DNA of 6,868 nt from Sutterella parvirubra YIT 11816 (GTDB taxonomy: Bacteria > Pseudomonadota > Gammaproteobacteria > Burkholderiales > Burkholderiaceae_F), in the NCBI RefSeq assembly GCF_000250875.1, contig NZ_JH604873.1:39386-46253 (forward strand), in the 5' to 3' direction. Positions 1-5,202 of this stretch are shown here, one piece after another (the stretch's first letter is position 1; each line of letters opens with the position of its first letter). A model generated the notes under the pieces. It did no database searches, was not told where the DNA came from, and worked only from the letters and a program-made list of their open reading frames with translations. The position numbers and the translations under genes are program-made.

Positions 1-764
1 ACTTCGAAGAACGTGCTCAAGCCGATCGGAATCCCGACGTGGAGGTGCTCCTTCAAAAGCGACCACTTGGGGCCCGTGAACTTCGGGGCGTGCATCTGCT
101 TGTAGTAGCCGTCGAACTTCCAGATGAGGGCGTAGGCGCAGAGCGAGAGCCACGAGAGCACGAAGAAGCTCACCCCGGCGCCGCCCCCGCCCATGGCGGG
201 GAATCCGAGCCAGCCGTACATGAAGACGGCATTCAAGGGGGCCTTCAAGGCGAGCATCCCGAGCGAGACCCACATCGTGATGCGGGGGCGCGAGACGGCG
301 GCGTTCACCGAAATGAAGATTCGGCCGCCGAGGCTCGCGGGCAATGCCATCGCCGTCCAGAACATGAAGGTCGCGGCCATGTCGGCGACGTCGCCCTTCA
401 CTTCGGCGAGCCCGATCCAGATGTCGGTCGAGAGCAGGATCGGCAGGCCGATCAGAAGCAGGAAGGCGCCCAGCCAGAAGCTCTGGATCATCTCCTCGCC
501 GATCAGGTTGAAGCGCTTCGCGCCGAAGTGGTGCCCAGCGATGGGGGAGAGCCCCTGAAGGACGCCCACCAACCCCATCAGCACGCAGATCGTCGCGGAG
601 ATCCCGAGCGTGATGGCGGCGAGGTGGTCCTTGCCGAGCTGGCCCGCCATGATCGTGTCGATCGTGCCGCTCCCGATGATCGCGATGTTCGCGACGAAGA
701 TCGGGCCGGCGAGCGAGGCGAGCGCCTTGAGGGAGGTGTTGGGCGGGGTGATGCTTTTGCTCAT
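1..764 (-). CDS. MATE family multidrug efflux transporter, NorM type (C-terminal part outside window)
   Basis: Inner-membrane antiporter that by family exports cationic drugs and metabolites in exchange for Na+ or H+. The visible 254 codons are the N-terminal half or slightly more of a family that is usually about 450 residues with 12 membrane helices; the gene is open at the left edge. Residues 16-41 form helix 1 and end in IDTIMAGQLG. Its Asp36 matches the conserved coupling aspartate of the NorM branch. It is followed by a LAAITLG helix, GLSPIAGHHFGAKR (the conserved helix 2-3 region), further hydrophobic segments, and MYGWLGFPAMGGGGAG near residues 195-210, typical of the end of the first six-helix bundle. 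The start is the ATG at 764-762; no good ribosome binding site precedes it. It lies 59 bp downstream of the glycosyltransferase gene on the same strand with no separate promoter that I can recognise, so cotranscription is possible. Family assignment is firm; the substrate cannot be read from sequence. Confidence 0.93.
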   Translation of the reverse strand, partial: MSKSITPPNTSLKALASLAGPIFVANIAIIGSGTIDTIMAGQLGKDHLAAITLGISATICVLMGLVGVLQGLSPIAGHHFGAKRFNLIGEEMIQSFWLGAFLLLIGLPILLSTDIWIGLAEVKGDVADMAATFMFWTAMALPASLGGRIFISVNAAVSRPRITMWVSLGMLALKAPLNAVFMYGWLGFPAMGGGGAGVSFFVLSWLSLCAYALIWKFDGYYKQMHAPKFTGPKWSLLKEHLHVGIPIGLSTFFE

Positions 765-794
765 CTGTCGTTGTGGAGTTCAGGCAAATGGGTG

Positions 795-834
795 CGGTGC
801 GGGAGGCGTAAGGCGGCAAGTCCTCACCGCACCG
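795..834 (-). repeat. Inverted repeat spanning the glycosyltransferase stop codon
   Basis: CGGTGCGG at 795-802 and CCGCACCG at 827-834 are perfect 8-bp complements separated by 24 nt. In the minus-strand transcript they form a stem that encloses the stop codon (826-824) of the glycosyltransferase gene. The hairpin is followed by CACCCATTTG rather than a run of T, so it is at best a weak terminator or an mRNA processing element between this gene and the MATE gene. Confidence 0.4.
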
Positions 835-2539
835 AGAGCACGTAGAAGGATTCGTCCGTGTGGGGACGTTCGGCCGGACCGCCGATGGCGTTCACGGGGA
901 GCGCGCCCGTCTTCGTGCGGATGAGGCGGAAGCGGCAGCCCTGCGTCACGTCGGGGGCGAGCGGCAGGTCGGCGTAGTGGATGAACATCGCGCGGATCCC
1001 GGCGGGAAGCCCCGGGGCGCTCACGCAGTCCGCGGGTTCCAGGCCGGCGTCGACCAGCGTGGCCTTGAGCTGGAGCGCCACGGGTTCGTACGAGCGGTTG
1101 ATGTTGATCCCGTCGTGGAAGAGCCCGACCGTGAGCAGCGTCGCGGTCGTCATCCCGCAGGCGGCGAGCCAGGGGCCGCGCCACGCGGCGACCGGGCGGT
1201 GCGTCAGGCGCCAGCCCACGAACGTGAACCACAGAAGGGTCGCGACGAGCGCGGCGAAGAACGGGAAGTCGAAGGAGGGCACGGCGTCGGGCGCGAGCAT
1301 CTGAATCGACTTCGCCATCTTGGGGGCGAACCCCGTCTCCCAGGCGAGGCGGTAGGCCCAGAGGAAGAGCGCCGCGAGGCTGAAGATCGACAGCGAGAAC
1401 CAGTCGAGAACGTTTTCCTGGCTGCGGCGCACCGTGATCAATGCGAAGGCCGCAAAGGCCGCCATCGCGGGGATGAAGTCGAGAAAGACGGTGTCGGCGG
1501 ATTGGGACGACGAAAAGAGCGCGGCGACGATCCCGGTCGCGGTGACGACGATGGGAAGAAAGAGGTGGGTCTTCTCCAACTGGTGGCGCCAGCTGTAGAG
1601 GCCCCAGAGCGCCAGGGGCCAGATGGGGCAGAGGTACCAGACGAAGTTCTTCGCGAGCCAGAGGAGCGTCTCGGGCGACGCAAGGCCGAAGTTCGCGGCT
1701 TGGAGCTGCGCCCAGTACGTGAACCAGCCCGGGGCCTTCTCGGGGGCGAGCATCCAGGCGGCGCCCGCCCAAAGAAGGGGCGGAAGGAGCGCGGAAAATC
1801 CCATCACGACGAGGCGCAGGTCGCGGTTCCCGGGCGCGCCCCGGAGCATCGTGTTGACGATGAGCCCCGCGGCCAAAAGCCACACGCCCGCGAAGACCGT
1901 CGAGGCGAGGAGCGCGAGGCCCGCGGAGAGCCCCGCGGTGAAGGCGCCCCAATAGGGCTTGCGCAGCATCCGCGCGAGCCCGTAGAAGTTGACCGAGGCG
2001 AGCGCGAGAAGCGCCGTGTCCGGAATCGCCTCATGCTGACGCGTGACGATCCCGAAGGTGGCGATGAAGAGGAGTACCGCGCTGTCGGCGATCGCGCGCC
2101 CGTAGTCGCGGGGGCGCGCTTCGCCCCCGAAGGCGTAGGCGATCGGCTGCGCTTCGGGACGGCGGGCGAGGTTCCACGTGCCGTACCAAAGCGCCGCGGT
2201 CGTCATCGCGAACCAGAAGAGGCTCGTGACGCGGTAGGCGGTCATCTCGTCCATGACGCCGCGCAGAAGCCCGATGAAGAGGGCGGCGACCCAGCCCGTC
2301 AGGGGGCCGTGCTCGGCCACCCACTGGCCGCCGATGTTGGGGAGCACCCAGTCGGGCGCCGTGCCGTTCAGTGCGTCGACGGCGATCCCGAAGGTCGTCG
2401 CGTCGCGGATCGTCCAGAAGTCGCGGACCCAAAGGCCCGCCGAGATGAAGAGCACCAAGAGCACGAGGAGCGCGTAGCGCGGCAGCTTTCGGGCGGCCTC
2501 CTGAGACATCTTGGCTGGCGTCGGACGTTGCTTCAGCAC
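824..2539 (-). CDS. ArnT-like (GT39-type, GT-C fold) integral membrane glycosyltransferase
   Basis: Predicted polytopic inner-membrane transferase that would move a sugar from a polyprenyl-phosphate donor to an acceptor on the periplasmic face; donor and acceptor are unknown. With the GTG start the protein has 571 residues. A positively charged N-terminus leads into helix 1 (about residues 22-38). An external loop with FWTIRDATTFG (Asp46) and DWVLPNIGG (from Asp63) then EHGPLTGW matches the ArnT/PMT first-loop pattern in which an acidic residue is catalytic. About 12 hydrophobic segments follow up to residue 480. The last 90 residues are soluble, probably periplasmic, and contain two cysteines (in ADCVSAP and QGCRFRL) that could form a disulfide. 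The start at GTG 2539-2537 is chosen because AAGGA lies 7 nt upstream. An ATG at 2509 is possible. Upstream ATG codons, as far as 2626, run into the rpmE terminator. It probably shares a transcript with the downstream MATE gene. Alternative reading: a membrane protein of the same fold with no transferase activity. Confidence 0.8.
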   Translation of the reverse strand: MLKQRPTPAKMSQEAARKLPRYALLVLLVLFISAGLWVRDFWTIRDATTFGIAVDALNGTAPDWVLPNIGGQWVAEHGPLTGWVAALFIGLLRGVMDEMTAYRVTSLFWFAMTTAALWYGTWNLARRPEAQPIAYAFGGEARPRDYGRAIADSAVLLFIATFGIVTRQHEAIPDTALLALASVNFYGLARMLRKPYWGAFTAGLSAGLALLASTVFAGVWLLAAGLIVNTMLRGAPGNRDLRLVVMGFSALLPPLLWAGAAWMLAPEKAPGWFTYWAQLQAANFGLASPETLLWLAKNFVWYLCPIWPLALWGLYSWRHQLEKTHLFLPIVVTATGIVAALFSSSQSADTVFLDFIPAMAAFAAFALITVRRSQENVLDWFSLSIFSLAALFLWAYRLAWETGFAPKMAKSIQMLAPDAVPSFDFPFFAALVATLLWFTFVGWRLTHRPVAAWRGPWLAACGMTTATLLTVGLFHDGININRSYEPVALQLKATLVDAGLEPADCVSAPGLPAGIRAMFIHYADLPLAPDVTQGCRFRLIRTKTGALPVNAIGGPAERPHTDESFYVLSVR

Positions 2540-2546
2540 GGGCGGA

Positions 2547-2551
2547 TCCTT
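2547..2551 (-). promoter_or_regulatory. Ribosome binding site deciding the glycosyltransferase start
   Basis: The minus strand reads AAGGA at 2551-2547, 7 nt before the GTG at 2539-2537. No comparable site precedes the in-frame ATG at 2509, so this supports the GTG start. Confidence 0.6.
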
Positions 2552-2595
2552 GCGAATGGTGGGAATGAAAGGGGGCTTTTCAGGCACCCCGCGAC

Positions 2596-2601
2596 ATGAT
2601 A
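2596..2601 (-). promoter_or_regulatory. Possible -10 box for the glycosyltransferase gene
   Basis: The minus strand reads TATCAT at 2601-2596, about 57 nt before the GTG start and just downstream of the rpmE terminator, where a new promoter would be expected. A good -35 box at normal spacing is not visible, so this is only a candidate. Confidence 0.25.
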
Positions 2602-2626
2602 GGGCGTCGGCGCCCCTGACGCACAA

Positions 2627-2665
2627 AAAACGGGCAGCCGCTCCGAAAAAAGGAGGGACTGCCCG
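2627..2665 (-). terminator. Intrinsic terminator of rpmE
   Basis: On the minus strand CGGGCAG (2665-2659) pairs with CTGCCCG (2637-2631). An inner 4-bp stem (2655-2652 with 2644-2641) and a T-rich loop lie inside. A run of six T (2632-2627) follows the stem, as in a classic rho-independent terminator. It sits 53 bp after the rpmE stop codon. The plus strand has CTTTT after the same stem, so weak bidirectional activity is possible. Confidence 0.9.
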
Positions 2666-2718
2666 CTTTTCGCCCCGCGCGCTCCGGGAGGGAGCGGCGC
2701 GGACCGGATGCGTCCAAA

Positions 2719-3006
2719 TTACTTGGAGGCCTTGGCGGCTTCGGCGGCGGCGTTGAGCGCAGCCTGCTTGGCGGCGAACTTGGCGCGGAACTTTTCCACG
2801 CGGCCGGCTTCGACGATACGCGTCTGGGCGCCCGTGTAGAACGGGTGCGAGGCGGAGGACGTATCGAGCTTGAACATCGGGTAGGTCACGCCGTCGATTT
2901 CAACCGTTTCCTTCGTCTGGACGGCGGAACGGATGATGAACGTCTTGTTGATGGAGAGGTCGACGAACGCGACTTCGCGGTATTCAGGGTGAATATTCGG
3001 CTTCAT
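2719..3006 (-). CDS. rpmE2: 50S ribosomal protein L31, type B (bL31, zinc-independent)
   Basis: Component of the large ribosomal subunit that helps bridge to the small subunit. The 95-residue protein begins MKPNIHPEYREVAFVD and contains SSASHPFYTG and AGRVEKFRAKF, the hallmark sequences of L31. It has no cysteine, so it belongs to the zinc-free type B, which in many bacteria replaces the four-cysteine form when zinc is scarce. The last 20 or so residues form an Ala/Lys-rich tail. The start at 3006-3004 is fixed by the family's MKPNIHP N-terminus; a longer reading frame to 3102 has no L31 similarity. AGGA lies 11 nt upstream, a rather long spacing. The gene has its own promoter and terminator and is divergent from hemC. 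No Zur-like operator was recognised, and in this lineage type B may be the only L31. Confidence 0.97.
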   Translation of the reverse strand: MKPNIHPEYREVAFVDLSINKTFIIRSAVQTKETVEIDGVTYPMFKLDTSSASHPFYTGAQTRIVEAGRVEKFRAKFAAKQAALNAAAEAAKASK

Positions 3007-3117
3007 TTGAAAGGGATTCCTAGTTTTGCTGTCGGTCGCCCTGGCGGCCTTGCGGGTCCGCCTGCATTGGTGGCAGGTCTTACGACGGGCATGCCGGCCC
3101 ACGTGCCAACTGGGAAG
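3007..3117 (-). promoter_or_regulatory. Structured 5' leader of rpmE
   Basis: From the predicted transcription start near 3117 to the rpmE start codon lie about 110 untranslated nt. Two short hairpins can be drawn: a 5-bp stem CCTGC/GCAGG (3061-3065 with 3073-3077) and a 5-bp stem GGCGG/CCGCC (3043-3047 with 3058-3062). They share bases 3061-3062, so their full forms exclude each other. In gammaproteobacteria L31 represses its own mRNA through a long leader; whether that applies here is inference. Confidence 0.4.
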
Positions 3118-3123
3118 CGGAGA

Positions 3124-3152
3124 ATTATGGCAGGGTGAGGAGGCCGTTGCAA
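3124..3152 (-). promoter_or_regulatory. rpmE promoter (sigma-70 type)
   Basis: The minus strand reads TTGCAA (3152-3147), a 17-bp spacer, then CATAAT (3129-3124). The -10 is preceded by TGC, giving an extended -10. This is the best promoter match in the window. The predicted start of transcription is near 3117. Confidence 0.8.
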
Positions 3153-3155
3153 GCG

Positions 3156-3178
3156 AAGCCCCCGGATTTTTCCGGCTT
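3156..3178. repeat. Inverted repeat between the divergent rpmE and hemC promoters
   Basis: CCGGA (3162-3166) and TCCGG (3171-3175) surround a 4-nt T centre and are flanked by AAG (3156-3158) and CTT (3176-3178). The element lies immediately upstream of the rpmE -35 and upstream of or over the -35 zone of hemC, a position where a regulator could act on both genes. No protein is known to me for this sequence. Confidence 0.3.
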
Positions 3179-3199
3179 AAGCGTCGGACAATGGAGCGT

Positions 3200-3208
3200 T
3201 GCTAGAAT
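3200..3208 (+). promoter_or_regulatory. hemC promoter (extended -10)
   Basis: TGCTAGAAT at 3200-3208 is a TGn extended -10 box, with no good -35 at 17 bp upstream. Predicted transcription start is near 3215, giving a leader of about 37 nt before the ATG at 3252. Confidence 0.55.
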
Positions 3209-3251
3209 CCGCCGCATTTCCCTCTTTTCATCCATCGACCGGATCCAAACA

Positions 3252-4181
3252 ATGTCGACATTCGAACGCTGCGTCATCGCTACCCGCGAAAGCCCTCTCG
3301 CCATGTGGCAGGCTCTTCACATTCAGTCCCGCCTGCGCGAGGCCTATCCCGGCGCGTCCGTCGAAATCCTCGGGATGACGACCCGCGGCGACCAGATCCT
3401 GCACCTGACGCTCTCGAAGGTGGGCGGCAAGGGTCTCTTCGTGAAGGAGCTCGAAGTCGCGATGCAGGAAGGCGCCGCGGACCTCGCCGTGCACTCCTTG
3501 AAGGACGTCCCGATGGAGCTTCCCGAAGGGTTTGAGCTCACCGCGGTGAGCCACCGCGAAGATCCGCGCGACGCGTTCGTCTCGTCGAAGTACGCGTCCC
3601 TGGACGAGATGCCCGCCGGTGCGCGCGTCGGCACGGCGAGCCTTCGCCGCGAACTCATGCTCCGCATGAACTACCCCCATCTTGAAGTCCTTCCGGTCCG
3701 CGGCAACGTGGGTACGCGCCTGGGCAAGCTCGACGCGGGCGAATTCGACGCGATGGTGATGGCGTCGGCGGGTCTGAAGCGCCTCGGGCTCGAAGAGCGC
3801 ATCCGCGCCTTCATCCCGGTCGAAGTGAGCTTGCCCTCTCCCGGTCAGGGCGCGCTCGGCATTGAGATCTGCGCGAAGAACGACGTGATGCGCGAAGCGC
3901 TCGCCTTCATCAACGATCCGCACACCCGCGCCTGCTGCACGGCCGAACGCGCGGTCTCCCGCGCGCTGGGCGGCTCGTGCCAGGTGCCCTTGGCCGCCTA
4001 CGGCGTCGTCGAAGGCGAAGAGCTGTGGCTCCGTGCCCTGGTCGGCAACCACCGCACGGGTGAGGCCGTCCGCGCCGAAGCCCGCGGCGACTGGAAGGAT
4101 CCGGAGGCGGTGGCGGCCGAGGTCGTCCGTCAGCTCCGCGATCAGGGCGCCGACGCCATCCTGAAGGCCGTTCTCGGCTGA
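3252..4181 (+). CDS. hemC: Hydroxymethylbilane synthase (porphobilinogen deaminase)
   Basis: Cytoplasmic enzyme (EC 2.5.1.61) that joins four porphobilinogen molecules into hydroxymethylbilane for heme and siroheme synthesis. The 309 residues match the family's usual length. Family motifs appear in order: [12 protein letters not shown] at the N-terminus, [21 protein letters not shown] with the catalytic aspartate at residue 85 (E. coli Asp84), [30 protein letters not shown] from residue 196, and [13 protein letters not shown]. Cys243 in the last motif carries the dipyrromethane cofactor (E. coli Cys242). The start is the ATG at 3252, directly before the conserved RESPLA segment; GGA lies 8 nt upstream. 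Longer in-frame starts back to 3135 would add an unconserved tail and run through the promoter. It forms an operon with hemD 5 bp downstream and is divergent from rpmE. Confidence 0.98.
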   Translation: MSTFERCVIATRESPLAMWQALHIQSRLREAYPGASVEILGMTTRGDQILHLTLSKVGGKGLFVKELEVAMQEGAADLAVHSLKDVPMELPEGFELTAVSHREDPRDAFVSSKYASLDEMPAGARVGTASLRRELMLRMNYPHLEVLPVRGNVGTRLGKLDAGEFDAMVMASAGLKRLGLEERIRAFIPVEVSLPSPGQGALGIEICAKNDVMREALAFINDPHTRACCTAERAVSRALGGSCQVPLAAYGVVEGEELWLRALVGNHRTGEAVRAEARGDWKDPEAVAAEVVRQLRDQGADAILKAVLG

Positions 4182-4186
4182 GCGTC

Positions 4187-4954
4187 ATGACGGCTCCCAT
4201 CATCCTGATGCGTCCCGGCGAGGCGAACAACCGCCTTGCCGCCAAGCTCGAAAGAGAGGGGCTCGACGTCTGGCGCTGGCCCGCCTTCACGATCGAGCTC
4301 CCCGCCGAGACCGACCGCCTGCGCGAAGTTCTGGAGGACCTCGCGAGCTTTGATCTCGTCGTGATTCCGAGCCCCTCCGCGGTCCCGGCCGTCGCCCACT
4401 GGGTGCACGACTGGCCCGAAACGGTGACGCTCGCCACGGTGGGCGAAGGCACCGCGAAGGCGATCCGCGCGGCCTGGGGCGACGAGGTGAAGCTCATCTA
4501 TCCGGCGGGCGACGCCGAGCACTCGGGCAGCGAAGCGCTTTGGGCGATGGTCGAAGAGCGGGGCGCCCCGCGCCGCGTGCTCTTCCTTCGCGGCCAGACC
4601 GGCCGCGAATGGCTCCCGCAGCGCTTCCGCGAAATGGGTGCCGACGTGGTCGTCGTCTGCGCCTACGTGCGGCTGCCGCTCGAACTCTCGAACGGTCAGA
4701 TCGCGGAACTCATCCGCGGCATGACGAACGAGCACCCGGTCGTCTACGTGACGAGCACGGACGCGGTCGACGTCCTCATGCACGCCCTGCGTCCGATCCC
4801 GGGCGCGCGCGACTGGGTGACGCGCGGCGCCGCCGTCACGATCCACCCGCGCGTGGCCGCACGGCTTCGCGAAGCGGGCTTCGAGCGGATCGACATGACC
4901 TCGGTCGACGACGAGACCGTGACCGCGCACATCCGGGCGTTCCTCGAAGCGTAG
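4187..4954 (+). CDS. hemD: Uroporphyrinogen-III synthase
   Basis: Cytoplasmic enzyme (EC 4.2.1.75) that closes hydroxymethylbilane to uroporphyrinogen III with inversion of the D ring, taking the product of HemC. The 255-residue length is normal. This family is poorly conserved, but the typical skeleton is visible: an N-terminal ILMRPGEANNRLAAKLE, IPSPSAV near residue 64, ATVGEGTAKAI near 85, LFLRGQTGREWLPQRF near 136, GADVVVVCAYVR, and YVTSTDAVDVLM near 187. The start ATG is 5 bp after the hemC stop, with no strong ribosome binding site, so translational coupling to hemC is likely. No hemX or hemY follows, unlike many proteobacterial hem operons; a hairpin terminator comes 40 bp after the stop. 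Confidence 0.95.
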   Translation: MTAPIILMRPGEANNRLAAKLEREGLDVWRWPAFTIELPAETDRLREVLEDLASFDLVVIPSPSAVPAVAHWVHDWPETVTLATVGEGTAKAIRAAWGDEVKLIYPAGDAEHSGSEALWAMVEERGAPRRVLFLRGQTGREWLPQRFREMGADVVVVCAYVRLPLELSNGQIAELIRGMTNEHPVVYVTSTDAVDVLMHALRPIPGARDWVTRGAAVTIHPRVAARLREAGFERIDMTSVDDETVTAHIRAFLEA

Positions 4955-4993
4955 GACCGTCCCGGGCGCATCCCGCCCCGAGCGTGAGAAATG

Positions 4994-5021
4994 GAGGCCG
5001 ACGCACCCGCGTCGGCCTTCC
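4994..5021 (+). terminator. Hairpin terminator after hemD
   Basis: AGGCCGACGC (4995-5004) pairs perfectly over 10 bp with GCGTCGGCCT (5009-5018) around an ACCC tetraloop. Only TT follows before C, so the U-tract is poor, but the stem is very stable and lies 40 bp after the hemD stop. A further weak 5-bp hairpin (5021-5025 with 5033-5037) comes directly behind it. Confidence 0.65.
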
Positions 5022-5128
5022 GCACATTCACGGTGCGCGTTCGGGGTGCGTCCGCCGGCGACTTTGCTTCCGACTTTTGCCCGGAGCGGCGAAGCCGCGG
5101 GAATCCTCCCCGCCGCGGCCTCGTTTCG

Positions 5129-5137
5129 TGTTAAAAC
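5129..5137 (+). promoter_or_regulatory. Possible extended -10 promoter of nadE
   Basis: TGTTAAAAC at 5129-5137 resembles a TGn extended -10 and stands out as AT-rich in the 248-bp hemD-nadE gap. No -35 box is visible at 17 bp. It would give a leader of about 60 nt. The upstream part of the gap (5086-5119) holds only small GC-rich hairpins such as GCGGC/GCCGC and GCCGCGG/CCGCGGC. Confidence 0.35.
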
Positions 5138-5202
5138 GCTTCGTCGGAAAACGTCAACACCGTCACCATCTTCCGTCCGTCCTCCACGCCTTCGAACACG
5201 CC

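Noticed and set aside
39..845. 268-codon plus-strand open frame at the left edge
   Set aside because: It is antisense to the MATE gene, whose translation shows NorM motifs and continues past the window edge.
780..1952. 390-codon minus-strand open frame inside the glycosyltransferase gene in another frame
   Set aside because: Arg/Pro-rich low-complexity translation without family features, and it overlaps the better supported frame.
860..2599. 579-codon open frame on the plus strand opposite the glycosyltransferase
   Set aside because: The translation is dominated by Arg, Glu, Gly and Ala with no domain; it is the antisense shadow of a GC-rich gene whose own product has clear membrane helices and family motifs.
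3007..3102. N-terminal extension of L31 containing two C-x2-C-like cysteines
   Set aside because: The extension precedes the invariant MKPNIHP start, lies in the untranslated leader and is not part of L31; the cysteines (Cys10 and Cys13) are not a zinc site of the ribosomal protein.
3228..4052. 274-codon minus-strand open frame opposite hemC
   Set aside because: Shadow of the strongly conserved hemC gene, with no family similarity of its own.
4142..4930. 262-codon minus-strand open frame opposite hemD
   Set aside because: Shadow frame rich in His, Arg and Asp; hemD on the other strand is supported by motifs and by its position after hemC.
5086..5119. CCGCGG-containing hairpins in the hemD-nadE gap as a possible regulatory RNA
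   Set aside because: Short GC-only palindromes are expected by chance at this GC content and match no riboswitch I can recognise.
4540..5202. Upstream extension of the nadE frame through hemD, giving a possible 735-residue protein
   Set aside because: The extra 221 residues are Arg-rich, run out of frame through hemD and across its terminator, and lie before the natural start of the NadE domain.
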